NCBI RefSeq assembly: GCF_014202825.1
Contig: NZ_JACHHP010000002.1
Span: 558,001-622,000, forward strand
Source of the DNA: Chiayiivirga flava
GTDB lineage: Bacteria > Pseudomonadota > Gammaproteobacteria > Xanthomonadales > Xanthomonadaceae
DNA length: 64,000 nt
Reading direction: 5' to 3'
Below are positions 1-9,530 of this stretch, one piece after another. The position numbers and the translations under genes are program-made. A model generated the notes under the pieces. The model made no database searches. It worked only from the letters and a program-made list of their open reading frames with translations, and had not been told where the DNA came from. Every line of letters begins with the position of its first letter. Positions within the stretch are counted from its first letter, which is position 1.

Positions 1-2
1 GC

Positions 3-446
3 GCGGTCATCCAGAGCGTCATCGACGAAGGCTACCGCCAGTTCACCGGCAAGGTCGCGCAGGCGCGCGGCACCACGCCCGAAGCCATCGACGCGGTGGC
101 GCGCGGCCGCGTGTGGAGCGGGGCGCAGGCGAAGGAGCGTGGCCTCGTCGACGAGCTCGGCGGCCTGCGCGATGCGATCGCGGCGGCCGCGGAACAGGCC
201 GGTCTGGCCGACGACGCGTTCGGCGTGCGCTACGTGGAAAAGAGCCTGTCCCCGTTCGAACAGTTCGTCGTCAACGCCACCCGCAACACGCTGGCGGGGA
301 CGGCGCTCGCGCGCCTCGGCGTGCCGGAGTTCGTGCTCGACACGCGGCTCGCGGACGAGGTGCAGGCCGGTTTGCGGCTGCTCGAACCGCCGGCGGCGGG
401 CGCGAGGCCGTTCAAGGCCGTGGCCTACTGCTTCTGCGAGCTGTAG
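3..446 (+). CDS. sppA: Signal peptide peptidase SppA, C-terminal part (5' end outside window)
   Basis: The reading frame is open from the window edge and ends at TAG 444-446. It encodes the last ~147 residues of an S49-family serine protease that cleaves left-over signal peptides at the inner membrane. The C-terminal landmark GRVWSGAQAKERGLVDELGG is present; in SppA this follows the catalytic serine region and leads into the final helices. The N-terminal membrane anchor and the Ser/Lys dyad lie upstream of the window, so activity cannot be judged here. The tail (LLEPPAAGARPFKAVAYCFCEL) is typical in length for long-form SppA. The gene converges on the small lipoprotein gene at 645-854 across about 200 bp with no clear terminator. 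Confidence 0.85.
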   Translation, partial: AVIQSVIDEGYRQFTGKVAQARGTTPEAIDAVARGRVWSGAQAKERGLVDELGGLRDAIAAAAEQAGLADDAFGVRYVEKSLSPFEQFVVNATRNTLAGTALARLGVPEFVLDTRLADEVQAGLRLLEPPAAGARPFKAVAYCFCEL

Positions 447-644
447 ACCCCCAGATCCCGGTCGATCGGTGATCGCGCGTGCGGCCGGCATTGGCGCGCG
501 CCATCGCGTGCATCTGCAACCGCGTCGCCGCGGAAGCGGTGACACCGTTGCGCACGGCCGGGAAGGGGGCCGTCCGGGCAGCGCGCGAGCGCCGTCCGAG
601 GCATCGGGTCAGAGGCGTCGGAACGTCCGGACGCCCGCCGGTCG

Positions 645-854
645 TCAGCCGCCCTGCTCGTCGATCGTGCGCTGCTGGTCCTGCTGCGCCTTCAACACCT
701 CGTCCTCGACGGCCCTGGCCTTGTCGAGCGGCGCCTGGATCGCATGCTGCAGCGCCTTGTCTTCTTCGCGCGCCTGCGGCGGCGGGGGCGGCGGCTCGGA
801 CGAACAGGCCACCAGTGCGAGCAGCACGATGGCGCCGGCGATGGTCTGTCTCAC
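645..854 (-). CDS. Small lipoprotein of unknown function (69 aa)
   Basis: It starts at GTG 854, with a GGAGGA ribosome-binding site about 5 nt upstream on the minus strand. The N-terminus is a lipoprotein signal (about 11 hydrophobic residues ending LALVACSSE, lipobox L-V-A-C). It is followed by a proline run and a charged, probably helical segment rich in Q, E, D and K. The start overlaps the stop of the upstream secreted protein gene as GTGA, so the two are probably translationally coupled. No family is recognised. It is probably anchored in the outer membrane or periplasm. Confidence 0.6.
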   Translation of the reverse strand: MRQTIAGAIVLLALVACSSEPPPPPPQAREEDKALQHAIQAPLDKARAVEDEVLKAQQDQQRTIDEQGG

Positions 855-1207
855 GGTGTTCCTCCCGTGGCGGGCGGCGGCGATTCCAGCGGCCAGCCCT
901 TGATGGTGGCGAGGCCACGGATGGCCTCGATGTCGTTGTCGAGCTGCCGCTGCCGACGCTGCTGCACGCCGATGTCGGTCACGGACTTCTCCGCAATCGC
1001 GCGCGCGATCGCACGATGCTCGACTTCGAGTTCGTGCAGCGACGCGCCGAGCCGATGCGCTTCCGCATACTCGGCGCCATCGCAACCGTCGCTGCGGCCC
1101 TTGCCGGCGCGACCGTCCTGCCAACCGTCGACCGGCGCGCACGCCGCCTGCGCCAGCGTCCACGGGGCCGCAAGCATCAGCGCGCACCACACACCACGAA
1201 ACGCCAT
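851..1207 (-). CDS. Exported hypothetical protein (118 aa)
   Basis: The N-terminal signal peptide [21 protein letters not shown] is followed by a Cys/Gly/Asp-rich stretch and then a helical region rich in Glu, Arg and Gln. A short coiled coil or helical bundle is likely. It is the first gene of a two-gene unit; its TGA overlaps the GTG of the lipoprotein gene downstream. It is divergent from the SDR gene at 1267 with only ~60 bp between starts, so both promoters share that gap. No family recognised. Confidence 0.55.
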   Translation of the reverse strand: MAFRGVWCALMLAAPWTLAQAACAPVDGWQDGRAGKGRSDGCDGAEYAEAHRLGASLHELEVEHRAIARAIAEKSVTDIGVQQRRQRQLDNDIEAIRGLATIKGWPLESPPPATGGTP

Positions 1208-1266
1208 GCCATGCCTCCGGAAGCGGTTTCTCCTATCCTAGCGCGGCCGCGTTCCGGAGACATCGC

Positions 1267-2046
1267 ATGCCGCACGACCGCCGCTGGCGCCTCAACGGAC
1301 AGACCGCCCTGATCACCGGCGCCAGCGCCGGCATCGGTCTTGCGATCGCACGCGAGCTGCTCGGCTTCGGCGCCGACGTACTGCTGGTGGCGCGCGACGG
1401 CGACCTGCTCGCGCAGCGGCGCGACGAACTCGAGGACGAATTCGACGGCCGCCGCGTGCGCGCCTTCGCCGCCGACGTGAGCGACGCCGAGCAGCGCCAG
1501 GAACTCTTCGACTGGATCGAGGACCTCGGCGACGGGCTGCAGATCCTCGTCAACAATGTCGGCAGCAACGTGGTGAAGGCCGCGGTCGACTACGAAGACG
1601 ACGAATGGCGTGCGATCTTCGAAACCAACGTGCACGCCGCCTTCGAGCTGAGCCGCTTCGCGCATCCGCTGCTCACGCGGCACGCGAGTTCGACCATCGT
1701 CAATATCGGCTCGGTGTCCGGCGCCACCGCGGTGCGCACCGGCGCGCCGTACGGCATGAGCAAGGCCGCGCTGCACCAGCTCACCTGCAATCTTGCGGCG
1801 GAGTGGGCCGAGGACGGCGTGCGGGTGAACTGCGTGGCGCCGTGGTACATCCGCACGCGGCGCACGTCCGACGCGCTCGCCGATCCGGACTACTACGATG
1901 AAGTGATCGATCGCACGCCGATGCGCCGCGTCGGCGAGCCCGAGGAGGTCGCCGCGGCGGTGGCGTTCCTGTGCCTGCCGGCCGCCAGCTACATCACGGG
2001 CCAATGCATCGCGGTCGACGGCGGATTCCTGCGCTACGGCTTCTGA
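1267..2046 (+). CDS. SDR-family oxidoreductase (tropinone-reductase-like)
   Basis: A 259-aa classical short-chain dehydrogenase/reductase with an NAD(P)-binding Rossmann fold. The cofactor motif TGASAGIG lies at residues 17-24, with the NNVG motif mid-protein. The catalytic Tyr162-x3-Lys166 lies in PYGMSK, and the C-terminal GQCIAVDGG loop is typical of the family. The Arg before the glycine-rich region and VARD after beta-2 favour NADP(H), as in tropinone-reductase-like members. The substrate cannot be inferred. The gene is convergent with the DUF4124 gene (9 bp between stops). The length is standard for the family. Confidence 0.88.
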   Translation: MPHDRRWRLNGQTALITGASAGIGLAIARELLGFGADVLLVARDGDLLAQRRDELEDEFDGRRVRAFAADVSDAEQRQELFDWIEDLGDGLQILVNNVGSNVVKAAVDYEDDEWRAIFETNVHAAFELSRFAHPLLTRHASSTIVNIGSVSGATAVRTGAPYGMSKAALHQLTCNLAAEWAEDGVRVNCVAPWYIRTRRTSDALADPDYYDEVIDRTPMRRVGEPEEVAAAVAFLCLPAASYITGQCIAVDGGFLRYGF

Positions 2047-2054
2047 CCCGGCGG

Positions 2055-2714
2055 CTAGTCGCACTCCTGCGCCAGCTGCGCGCGCAATGCGCGTTCTTCC
2101 GCACGCAGGGCATCGCCTTCGGACTGGCCGGCGTTGAAGATGCGGCGGCCGTAGTCGTCGAGCGCGGCGCGGCGGCGGGCGCAGATCTGTGCGGGCGAGA
2201 GCGGCGTGCAGACATCGTCCACCCAGGTGCCCAGCGTCAGCGCGTTCACCTGCAGCGCCGGCACGCCATCGCGCGCGTTGCGACGCAGCGGACTGGTGCG
2301 GCCGATGGTGGTCGGATCGAGTGCGGTGCGCGGGGCGCGCGGGTCGGCGTCGAGCGCCCACAGCGGCACCCAACGGCGTTGCGGGATGCCGGTGGTGCTT
2401 TCGTAGGTCTGGTTGCTTTCGCCGTGTTGGCACAGGAACAGCGCTGCGGGCGCGCGGCGAACGGACGATTCGTTCGTGGGTGGCGGTGCCCCGGGTGGTG
2501 CGGATGCCGCAGGCGGTGGGCTGGCCGGTGGCGCGGTGACGGGGAATGTCGGCAACGGCAACGTGCGGCGTTGCTGGTTCTCGCCGCTGCGGCAGGGCGT
2601 GTCCTGTTGCCGCACGGCGCCGCCATCGTTCGTGCAGCGGTAAATCACAACGTCCGCCTGCGCTGCGGTGGCTGCGAGCAGGACAATGATGGCGGCGAGC
2701 GTACGAACGTGCAT
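2055..2714 (-). CDS. DUF4124-type exported protein
   Basis: The start is placed at ATG 2714 (MHVRTLAAIIVLLAATAAQA), which gives a clean signal peptide; a longer frame exists upstream but lacks one. After the signal, the stretch VVIYRCTNDGGAVRQQDTPC matches the short DUF4124 module (Y-x-C-x-D...Q-x-x-P-C) common in Xanthomonadales periplasmic proteins. A Pro/Ala-rich linker follows, then a C-terminal half with several cysteines and a terminal charged helix. Function unknown. It converges on the SDR gene. Confidence 0.65.
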   Translation of the reverse strand: MHVRTLAAIIVLLAATAAQADVVIYRCTNDGGAVRQQDTPCRSGENQQRRTLPLPTFPVTAPPASPPPAASAPPGAPPPTNESSVRRAPAALFLCQHGESNQTYESTTGIPQRRWVPLWALDADPRAPRTALDPTTIGRTSPLRRNARDGVPALQVNALTLGTWVDDVCTPLSPAQICARRRAALDDYGRRIFNAGQSEGDALRAEERALRAQLAQECD

Positions 2715-2778
2715 GCCGGCATTGTGCCGCGGCGGGGATGAAGCGGCTTGCTTCACGCCGACGAGTCCGGGTCCCCGA

Positions 2779-2979
2779 CCCCCTTCCGCCTGCCGGCACC
2801 TTCCCCCGCAAGCGGGAGAAGGATCGCCTCGATCGTCGCCGCAGAAGTCCGGTGACGGGACGGCCTCCGGGACTGAATCGTGCGTCGCCTAGAACGCCAA
2901 AGACCGGTCGCCCTCTCGACGTTACCTCGCCGGATCCTTCTCCCGCTTGCGGGGGAAGGTGCCGGCAGGCGGAAGGGGG
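2779..2979. repeat. Perfect 47-bp inverted repeat with 107-bp spacer (intergenic repeat pair)
   Basis: Arm 1 (2779-2825) and arm 2 (2933-2979) are exact reverse complements. Each arm also contains an internal short hairpin around CCCCCGCAAGCGGGGG-like sequence. The pair fills most of the gap between the DUF4124 gene and the S9 peptidase gene, which has no other gene (2715-3102). The form suggests a REP/BIME-type or small MITE-like intergenic repeat, comparable to repeats scattered in Xanthomonadales genomes. No second copy was found in this window. Confidence 0.75.
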
Positions 2980-3102
2980 CACGCAGCACAGCGCGCTCTC
3001 GTTCACCCGGCGGAAACGGCTCTGCGCCACGATGCTACCGGCCGCCGCCGCCCACCTGGCTTGGTTCCCTCTCTCGCCGGGAAAAGGGATCAGCGCACGC
3101 CC

Positions 3103-5469
3103 TCAGCGCTGCGCCGCAGGCTTCAACGTCCGCTCGAACAGCTTGTACACGCGCCGGTACTCGTCCAGCCACGCATCCGCATGCACGAAGGCATGCCGCT
3201 CCAGCGGATAGCTCGCAAGCTCCCAGTTCTCCTTCTTCAGCTCGATCAGGCGCTGCGCCAGCCGCACCGAGTCCTGGTAGAAGACATTGTCGTCGATCAT
3301 CCCGTGCGCAATCAGCATGTGCCCGCGGAACGCGTCGGCGTATTCGATCGGCGAGCTGCGCGCATACGCCTCGGGGTCGATGTCCGGGGTGTTGAGGATG
3401 GCCGCGGTGTAGTCGTGGTTGTACTGTGTCCAGTCCGTCACCGGCCGCAGCGCGGCGCCGGCCTTGAAGACTTCCGGCGCACGGAACAGCGCCATGAAGG
3501 TCATGAAGCCGCCGTACGAGCCGCCGTACACGCCCACGTTGTCCGCATCGCCCTGCTGCTCGGTCACCAGCCAGTTCACGCCGTCGACGAGATCTTCGAG
3601 TTCCGGGTGGCCCATCTGGCGGTAGATGGCGGTGCGCCAGTCGCGGCCGTAGCCGGCGGACGCGCGGTAGTCCATGTCGAGCACGAGGTAACCCTGCTGC
3701 ACCAGCAGGTTGTGGAACATCTGCTCGCGGAAATAGTTCGGGTACTTCGCGTGCGTGTTCTGCAGGTAGCCCGCGCCGTGCACGAACAGCACGATCGGAT
3801 ATTTCCGGCCCGGTTCCAGCGTCTGCGGCCGGTAGAACTTCGACCAGATCGGCGATTTCACGTGGCTCGACGGCACCTGCACGATGCGCGGCTGCAGCCA
3901 GTCGATGGCGCGGAACGCGGCGTTGCGCGTGTCGGTGAGCACGCGCGCCTCGCCGCCCGCGGCCGGCACCAGCGCGATCTGCTGCGGCAGGTAGCTCGAC
4001 GAATACCGCACCAGCAGCTGCCTGCCGTCGGGCGACTGCTCGAAACCCTCCACGCCGTCGAGTGCCGTCAGCTCGCCGATGGCGCCGCCGTCGAGCGGCT
4101 TGGCGCAGACTTCGTAATCGCCCGGCCAGGTGCGGTTGCACAGGAACAGGAAGCGCGTGCCGTCGGCCGACAGCGTGGCGCCGGACACTTCCCAGCGGCC
4201 CTTGGTGAGTTTGGTCGGCTTGCTGCCCGGCACCACCGTGTACAGGTGCGAGAAGCCCGTCTCCTCCGACAGGTACCACAGCGTGCGGTTGTCCGGCAGC
4301 CAGTCGAATTCGTTGAAATCCCAGCTCGACCACGCGCTGTTGCTGAGCCGGTGCAGCGGGGCCAGTGCGGTGGCCTGGGCGGTCACCGTGGCGATCCAGC
4401 GGTCCTTCATGTCGATCGAGCGCAGCATCACTGCCGCGCGCGTGCCGTCGGCGCTGAAGCGCAGGCCCTCCACGCGCGTGCCGCGGTTGCCTTCGAGCGC
4501 GTCCTTGCCGGCCTTCCTGCGCAACTCCGCCAGCGGGTCGACGGCGATGCCCGGCAGGGGATCGGTCTTGAACTGCGTGATCGCGCGCGTGACCAGATCC
4601 ACGCGCCACAGCGTGTGCGGCTGCGGCGCGTTGCGGCCGACGCGCGTGCGCACGTCCTCCACTTCCTCGTAGCCGGATTCTGTGACGTACCTGGGCATCT
4701 TGCCGCCGCGGCCGTCGGTGGCCTCGTCGCCCTGCGGCGCGGTGGCGACCAGCAGCCAGCGCGCGTCGGGCGACAGCGCCGACGACACGATCCGGAGCTT
4801 TTCGCCGAGGTAGATCGGCGCCGGCGCACGGCTCGGGTCCACGCCGCGCCGCGCCGCGTCCTGGGCCTTGAGCGCGTCGCGGTCGGCGCGCTCCTTCGCG
4901 AGCGTCGCGATCAGCCGCAGCTGCATGTCGCGCAAGGCATCGGGTTCTGGGGCCGCGTCCGGGTCCTTTTCGGTCTTCAGCACCGCAAGCGTCGAGACCA
5001 GGCGCGTGCCCAGGTCCACGCTCATCCAGTCGTCGCCGGACTGGAACAGGGCCGCGCGCCCGTCGGCGCGGAAGCGCGGCGAGGATTCGACCGCGTCGGT
5101 GCGGGTGAGCTGCGTCAGCGCACCGCTCGCCCGGTCGCGCAGGAACACGTCGCCGTTGCGCACGAACAGCACGCGGTTGCGGCTGCCCGGTTCGTACACC
5201 GGCTCGCCGCCGTCGAGCGAGGCGAGCGCAGCGTCGTCGAGCTTGCTCGACGTGCCGGTGGCAACGTCGACCGCATGCACGTCGCGCAGCGGACTGCCCT
5301 CGCGCTTGAGCGAATACAGCACGCGTTTGCCGTCCAGGCTCCAGTACGGCGATTCCACCGCCGGCCCGATCCAGTCCGGATCGGCCATGATCTGTTCCAT
5401 CGTCAGCGGCGTCGCGGCCTGCACGGACGACAGCGGCAACAGCAAGAGGGCGAGGGCAGTCAGGCGCAT
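3103..5469 (-). CDS. Exported S9-family serine peptidase (DPP4/prolyl-oligopeptidase type)
   Basis: A 788-aa protein with signal peptide MRLTALALLLLPLSSVQA. The N-terminal ~500 residues form a DPP-IV-like beta-propeller (repeated Y-W-S-x-D-G-K-R and S-P-D-A-R-W motifs). A C-terminal alpha/beta-hydrolase peptidase domain follows. The triad is visible: Ser ~651 in GGSYGGF, Asp ~726 in HGMIDDNV, and His ~759 in ERHAFVH. Such enzymes cut dipeptides or prolyl bonds of short peptides in the periplasm. The gene is divergent from the tricorn-type peptidase gene, with 178 bp between the two starts. Confidence 0.92.
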   Translation of the reverse strand: MRLTALALLLLPLSSVQAATPLTMEQIMADPDWIGPAVESPYWSLDGKRVLYSLKREGSPLRDVHAVDVATGTSSKLDDAALASLDGGEPVYEPGSRNRVLFVRNGDVFLRDRASGALTQLTRTDAVESSPRFRADGRAALFQSGDDWMSVDLGTRLVSTLAVLKTEKDPDAAPEPDALRDMQLRLIATLAKERADRDALKAQDAARRGVDPSRAPAPIYLGEKLRIVSSALSPDARWLLVATAPQGDEATDGRGGKMPRYVTESGYEEVEDVRTRVGRNAPQPHTLWRVDLVTRAITQFKTDPLPGIAVDPLAELRRKAGKDALEGNRGTRVEGLRFSADGTRAAVMLRSIDMKDRWIATVTAQATALAPLHRLSNSAWSSWDFNEFDWLPDNRTLWYLSEETGFSHLYTVVPGSKPTKLTKGRWEVSGATLSADGTRFLFLCNRTWPGDYEVCAKPLDGGAIGELTALDGVEGFEQSPDGRQLLVRYSSSYLPQQIALVPAAGGEARVLTDTRNAAFRAIDWLQPRIVQVPSSHVKSPIWSKFYRPQTLEPGRKYPIVLFVHGAGYLQNTHAKYPNYFREQMFHNLLVQQGYLVLDMDYRASAGYGRDWRTAIYRQMGHPELEDLVDGVNWLVTEQQGDADNVGVYGGSYGGFMTFMALFRAPEVFKAGAALRPVTDWTQYNHDYTAAILNTPDIDPEAYARSSPIEYADAFRGHMLIAHGMIDDNVFYQDSVRLAQRLIELKKENWELASYPLERHAFVHADAWLDEYRRVYKLFERTLKPAAQR

Positions 5470-5647
5470 GGATCGCTTCCGGCGTGGTCGACGAGGGGGT
5501 GCAAGTGTACAGGCGGCCGGGGTCGCAGCCCTGCAGGCCGGCCGTGGCGCGGCGTCGTTCCACCGCGTTCGCCCCCCGACTTCCGGCAGTGGGCGCATCG
5601 CGACCTTGCGGCATACTCCGACGCTTGTCCGAGTCCACGGGAATCGC

Positions 5648-8600
5648 ATGAAACGCCTCGCCGCCCTGTCCGTCGCCAGCCTGCTCGCCGCGGGCGCCCC
5701 CGCCGCCCACGCCGACAGTCCCACGAAACTGCTGCGCTTCCCGGACATCCAGGGCGAGCGCATCGCGTTCGTGTATGCGGGCGACATCTACGTGGTGAAT
5801 GCGGGCGGCGGCACGGCCCTGCGGCTCACCTCGCATCCGGGCGCGGAGCTGTATCCGAAATTCTCGCCCGACGGCAGCCAGATCGCGTTCTCGGCCGAGT
5901 ACAACGGCACGCGCCAGGTGTTCGTGATGCCCAGCACCGGCGGCGAACCGCGCCAGCTCACCTGGTACGGCGACGTCGGCGCGATGCCGCCGCGCGGCGG
6001 CACCGACAACCGCGTGCTCGACTGGACGCCGGACGGCAAAAACATCGTGGTGCGCATGAACCGGCTGCCGTACGACGAGCGCGCCGGTCGCCCCTACCTC
6101 GTGCCGGTGGCCGGCGGCAACGAGACGCCGATGCCGATGCCCGAATCGGGCGGCGGCATGCTGAGCCCGGACGGCAGCAAGTTCGTCTACACCCCGATCG
6201 ACCGCGACTTCCGCAGCTGGAAGCGCTACCGCGGCGGCCGCGCGCAGGACGTGTGGATCTACGACCTCGCCGCCAACACGTCGCTGCAACTCACCAACGA
6301 TCGCGCCACCGACCACCAGCCGATGTGGATCGGCGACACGATCTACTTCGTGTCCGACCGCAACGACAGCACGCTCAATCTCTACTCGATGCCGCCGCAG
6401 GGCGGACCGGCCACGAAGCTCACGCAGTTCGCGGATTTCGACATCCTCTGGCCGAGCGCGGGCAGCGACGCGCTGGTGTTCGAGAAGGGCGGTGCGATCT
6501 GGCGCTTCGACCCGGCCACCAGCCAGGCTGCCGAGGTGCCGATCCGCGTCGCCGGCGACACGCCGGGCACGCAGCCGCGCTTCGTCAAGGCGGCCGACTT
6601 CGTCGAATCGTTCGACCTGTCGCCCGCGGGCGAACGCGCGGTGTTCGCCGCGCGCGGCGACATCTTCACCGCGCCGGCGAAAAACGGCGAGCCGCGCAAC
6701 ATCACGATGACGCCGGACGCGCGCGAGCACAGCGTGTCGTGGTCGCCGGACGGCAGGACGGTGGCCTACCTGTCCGACGCCACCGGCGAGTACGAACTCT
6801 ACGTGCGTCCCCAGGACGGCAAGGGCGCCGCGCGCCGCGTCACCACCGACGGCGACATCTGGCGCTTCGCGCCGGTGTGGTCGCCCGATTCGTCCAAGCT
6901 CGCGTACGGCGACAAGAAGCAGCGCCTGCGCATCGTCGACGTGGCCACGGGCGCCACCACCGACGCCGACACCAGCACCAAGGAAGACATCACCGACTAC
7001 CGCTTCTCGCCCGACAGCCGCTGGCTCGCGTACGTGAAGTCCAATGCCAGCGGCAACAGCTCGATCTGGCTGTATTCGCTCGACACGCGCGAGGCACGCC
7101 AGCTCACGCCGGACGACACCAGCGAGCGCAACCCGGTGTTCGATCCGAAGGGCCGCTATCTCTACTTCCTCTCCAACCGCGACTACAACCTCGCCTTCAG
7201 CGCCTACGAGTTCAACTTCCTCTACCGCGACGCCACGCGCATCTACGCCGCGACGCTGGCCGCCGACGGCCCGGCGCTGTATTCGCCGCAAAGCGACGAG
7301 GTCCAGCCGGCCGCCGACGCCGGCGAGTCCAAGGACGACGAGAAGAAGCCCGCAACGAAGCCGCAGCCGCTGCGCGTGGACATCCCCGGCTTCAACCAGC
7401 GCGTGGTCGCGCTCAACGCGCCGTCGGGCAACTACGCCGGCCTTGCCGCGAACGCCGACGGCGTGTTCTTCGTGGCCATCGGCGACGGTGCGGCCGGCAA
7501 CGAGCTGCGCTTCCTCGCGCTCGAGCCCGACAGCAAGCCCGAGGCGGTCGCGAAGGTCGGCGGCTACACGCTCTCGGCCGACGGCAGCAAGCTGCTGCTG
7601 TCGCAGGGCAGCAACTACGCCATCGTCGATGCCAAGCCCGGCGCCGAGTTCGACAAGCACAAGCTCGCGCTCGAACGCATGGAGCTGCGCATCGAACCCC
7701 GACGCGAGTGGCAGCAGATGTACGTGGACGCGTGGCGCATCCTGCGCGACTGGTTCTACGACCCCGGCATGCACGGCCAGGACTGGCCCGCGATCCGCGC
7801 CAAGTACGAACCGCTGGTGGCGCACGTGGCCACGCGCGGCGACCTCGACTACCTCTTCCAGGAAATCGCCGGCGAACTGAACTCCGGCCACGTCTACGTG
7901 CAGGGTGGCGACCAGCCGGCCGTGGAGCGGCGCCCGGGCGGAAAACTCGGTGCCGAACTCGTCACCGACGCCAGCGGCTACGCGCGCATCGCAAAAATCT
8001 TCGCGAGCGAGAACTGGGAACCACGCACGCGTTCGCCGCTGACAGCGCAGGGCGTGAACGTGAAGGAGGGCGATCTCATTCTCGCCATCGACAACGTCAG
8101 CACGCGCGGCGTGGACAACGTCTACCGCCTGCTCGAAGGCAAGGCCGACCGCACCGTGAGCCTGCGCGTGAACGCCACCGCGCAGGAGACGGGCGCACGC
8201 GAGGTACTGGTGCGCACCATCGCCGACGAACGCGAGCTGCGCTATCTCGACTGGGTGCAGGAGCGTCGGCGCATGGTCGATCGCCTCAGCGACGGCCGCA
8301 TCGGCTACATCCACGTGCCGAACACCGCGGTGGAAGGCAGCCGCGAGATGTTCCGCGGGATGAATGCCTACAACGCCAAGGACGCGCTGATCATCGACGA
8401 CCGCTACAACGGCGGCGGCTTCATTCCCGATCGCCTGATCGAACTGCTCGCGCGCCAGCCGCTGAACTACTGGAAGCAGCGCGGCCTCGATCCGAACGCC
8501 ACGCCGCTGCTGCACCACCGCGGCCCGAAGGCGATGCTGATCAACGGTCTGTCGAGCTCCGGCGGCGACGCCCTGCCGTACTACTTCCGCAAGCTGGGCC

Positions 8601-8911
8601 TGGGCAAGATCATCGGCACGCGCACCTGGGGCGGGCTGATCGGCATCAGCGGCAATCCGTCGCTGGCCGACAACGGCAGCATCCTCGCCGCGACCTTCAG
8701 CTTCATGGACACCGACGGCCGCTGGGCGGTGGAGAACCAGGGCGTGGCGCCGGACATCGAAGTGATCGACCGCCCCGAACTGATCCACGCCGGCCGCGAC
8801 CCGAGCATCGAACGCGCGGTGCAGGAACTGCTCGCCGAACTCGAAGCCAATCCGCCGCCACCGGTGGTGGCGCCGCCGGCCCCGACGCAGTTTCCGCCGC
8901 CGACGCGCTGA
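5648..8911 (+). CDS. Tricorn-type S41 peptidase, exported
   Basis: A 1087-aa protein starting with signal peptide MKRLAALSVASLLAAGAPAAHA. Residues ~30-650 contain two successive WD/tricorn beta-propeller regions with repeated F-S-P-D-G-S and W-S-P-D-S elements. A linker, a PDZ-like segment (around GVNVKEGDLILAIDN) and a C-terminal S41 (tail-specific protease) core follow. The core has the nucleophile motif GLSSSGGDALPYYF and the GTRTWGG strand. Tricorn proteases degrade peptides to short products; bacterial exported forms act in the periplasm. The S9 peptidase on the other strand could process its products (inference). A rho-independent terminator follows at 8922-8951. Confidence 0.92.
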   Translation: MKRLAALSVASLLAAGAPAAHADSPTKLLRFPDIQGERIAFVYAGDIYVVNAGGGTALRLTSHPGAELYPKFSPDGSQIAFSAEYNGTRQVFVMPSTGGEPRQLTWYGDVGAMPPRGGTDNRVLDWTPDGKNIVVRMNRLPYDERAGRPYLVPVAGGNETPMPMPESGGGMLSPDGSKFVYTPIDRDFRSWKRYRGGRAQDVWIYDLAANTSLQLTNDRATDHQPMWIGDTIYFVSDRNDSTLNLYSMPPQGGPATKLTQFADFDILWPSAGSDALVFEKGGAIWRFDPATSQAAEVPIRVAGDTPGTQPRFVKAADFVESFDLSPAGERAVFAARGDIFTAPAKNGEPRNITMTPDAREHSVSWSPDGRTVAYLSDATGEYELYVRPQDGKGAARRVTTDGDIWRFAPVWSPDSSKLAYGDKKQRLRIVDVATGATTDADTSTKEDITDYRFSPDSRWLAYVKSNASGNSSIWLYSLDTREARQLTPDDTSERNPVFDPKGRYLYFLSNRDYNLAFSAYEFNFLYRDATRIYAATLAADGPALYSPQSDEVQPAADAGESKDDEKKPATKPQPLRVDIPGFNQRVVALNAPSGNYAGLAANADGVFFVAIGDGAAGNELRFLALEPDSKPEAVAKVGGYTLSADGSKLLLSQGSNYAIVDAKPGAEFDKHKLALERMELRIEPRREWQQMYVDAWRILRDWFYDPGMHGQDWPAIRAKYEPLVAHVATRGDLDYLFQEIAGELNSGHVYVQGGDQPAVERRPGGKLGAELVTDASGYARIAKIFASENWEPRTRSPLTAQGVNVKEGDLILAIDNVSTRGVDNVYRLLEGKADRTVSLRVNATAQETGAREVLVRTIADERELRYLDWVQERRRMVDRLSDGRIGYIHVPNTAVEGSREMFRGMNAYNAKDALIIDDRYNGGGFIPDRLIELLARQPLNYWKQRGLDPNATPLLHHRGPKAMLINGLSSSGGDALPYYFRKLGLGKIIGTRTWGGLIGISGNPSLADNGSILAATFSFMDTDGRWAVENQGVAPDIEVIDRPELIHAGRDPSIERAVQELLAELEANPPPPVVAPPAPTQFPPPTR

Positions 8912-8921
8912 TGCGATGCGA

Positions 8922-8951
8922 GCGCCCGGCGCGCAATGCCCGGGCGCTTTT
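8922..8951 (+). terminator. Rho-independent terminator after tricorn-type peptidase gene
   Basis: The stem GCGCCCGG / CCGGGCGC closes a ~10-nt loop and is followed by TTTT. It starts 11 nt after the peptidase stop and ends before the HicB start at 8985. Confidence 0.7.
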
Positions 8952-8984
8952 GCGTAAGATCGGCGTCCACAAGGAGCCGTCGAC

Positions 8985-9191
8985 ATGAACGAGATCGTGT
9001 TTCTGGTGGAGGAAGCGCCCGAAGGCGGATACAGCGCACGCGCGCTTGGCGAATCGATCTTCACCCAGGCCGAGACGCTCGAAGCCTTGCGCGAGGAAGT
9101 GCGCGATGCGGTCCGCGTGCATTTCGACGCCGGCGCGGGGCCATCGGTCATCCGGCTGCACTACGTGCGCGACGAGGTGCTCGCCGCGTGA
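8985..9191 (+). CDS. hicB: HicB-type antitoxin
   Basis: A 68-aa protein of the HicB partial RNase-H fold. It has the typical opening FLVEEAPEGGYSARALG and the segment SIFTQAETLEALREEVRDAV, found in short HicB antitoxins. There is no C-terminal DNA-binding domain, so autoregulation by this protein alone is doubtful. The stop overlaps the GTG start of the HicA gene (GTGA), implying translational coupling. The antitoxin is encoded first, the reverse of the classical hicA-hicB order but common for short HicB proteins. Confidence 0.82.
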   Translation: MNEIVFLVEEAPEGGYSARALGESIFTQAETLEALREEVRDAVRVHFDAGAGPSVIRLHYVRDEVLAA

Positions 9192-9436
9192 AGTTCCCGC
9201 GGGACATGGACGCTCCGGAACTCATCAAGGCGCTGGGCCGCATCGGGTATGTCGTCGTCCGGCAGTCCGGCAGCCATGTCCGCCTGCGAAGCGAGGATCC
9301 GGCCTGTCCGCATTTGCTGACCGTGCCCAACCATTCGCCGCTCAAGCTCGGCACGCTTGCGGCGATCCTCGCCAGCGTGGCGGCAGCACGCGGACTGTCG
9401 CGCGAGATGTTGTTGAAGATTCTCGCCGATCGGTGA
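9188..9436 (+). CDS. hicA: HicA-type mRNA interferase toxin
   Basis: An 82-aa dsRBD-fold protein. The core matches HicA: ELIKALGRIGYVVVRQSGSH followed by VRL, with the catalytic His in SGSH, then a NHSPLKLGTL segment. HicA cleaves mRNA and is blocked by HicB. The start is taken as GTG 9188, overlapping the hicB stop by 4 nt. An in-frame ATG at 9206 would remove six residues before the core and is a fair alternative. Confidence 0.85.
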   Translation: MKFPRDMDAPELIKALGRIGYVVVRQSGSHVRLRSEDPACPHLLTVPNHSPLKLGTLAAILASVAAARGLSREMLLKILADR

Positions 9437-9530
9437 TGGAACAGGAACGAACAGTGCGGGTTTCGTTGCGGCCTTGCTTCGCTGGCGAAACCGTCGCTGC
9501 GAAGGCACGGATCGCGTCGAGTCCGTTCTG

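Noticed and set aside
2947..9151. Very long open frames (about 2000 codons) on both strands across the peptidase genes
   Set aside because: They are shadows caused by high GC in the third codon position of the real S9 and tricorn-type genes; composition is Arg/Ala/Gly-rich without domains or start signals.
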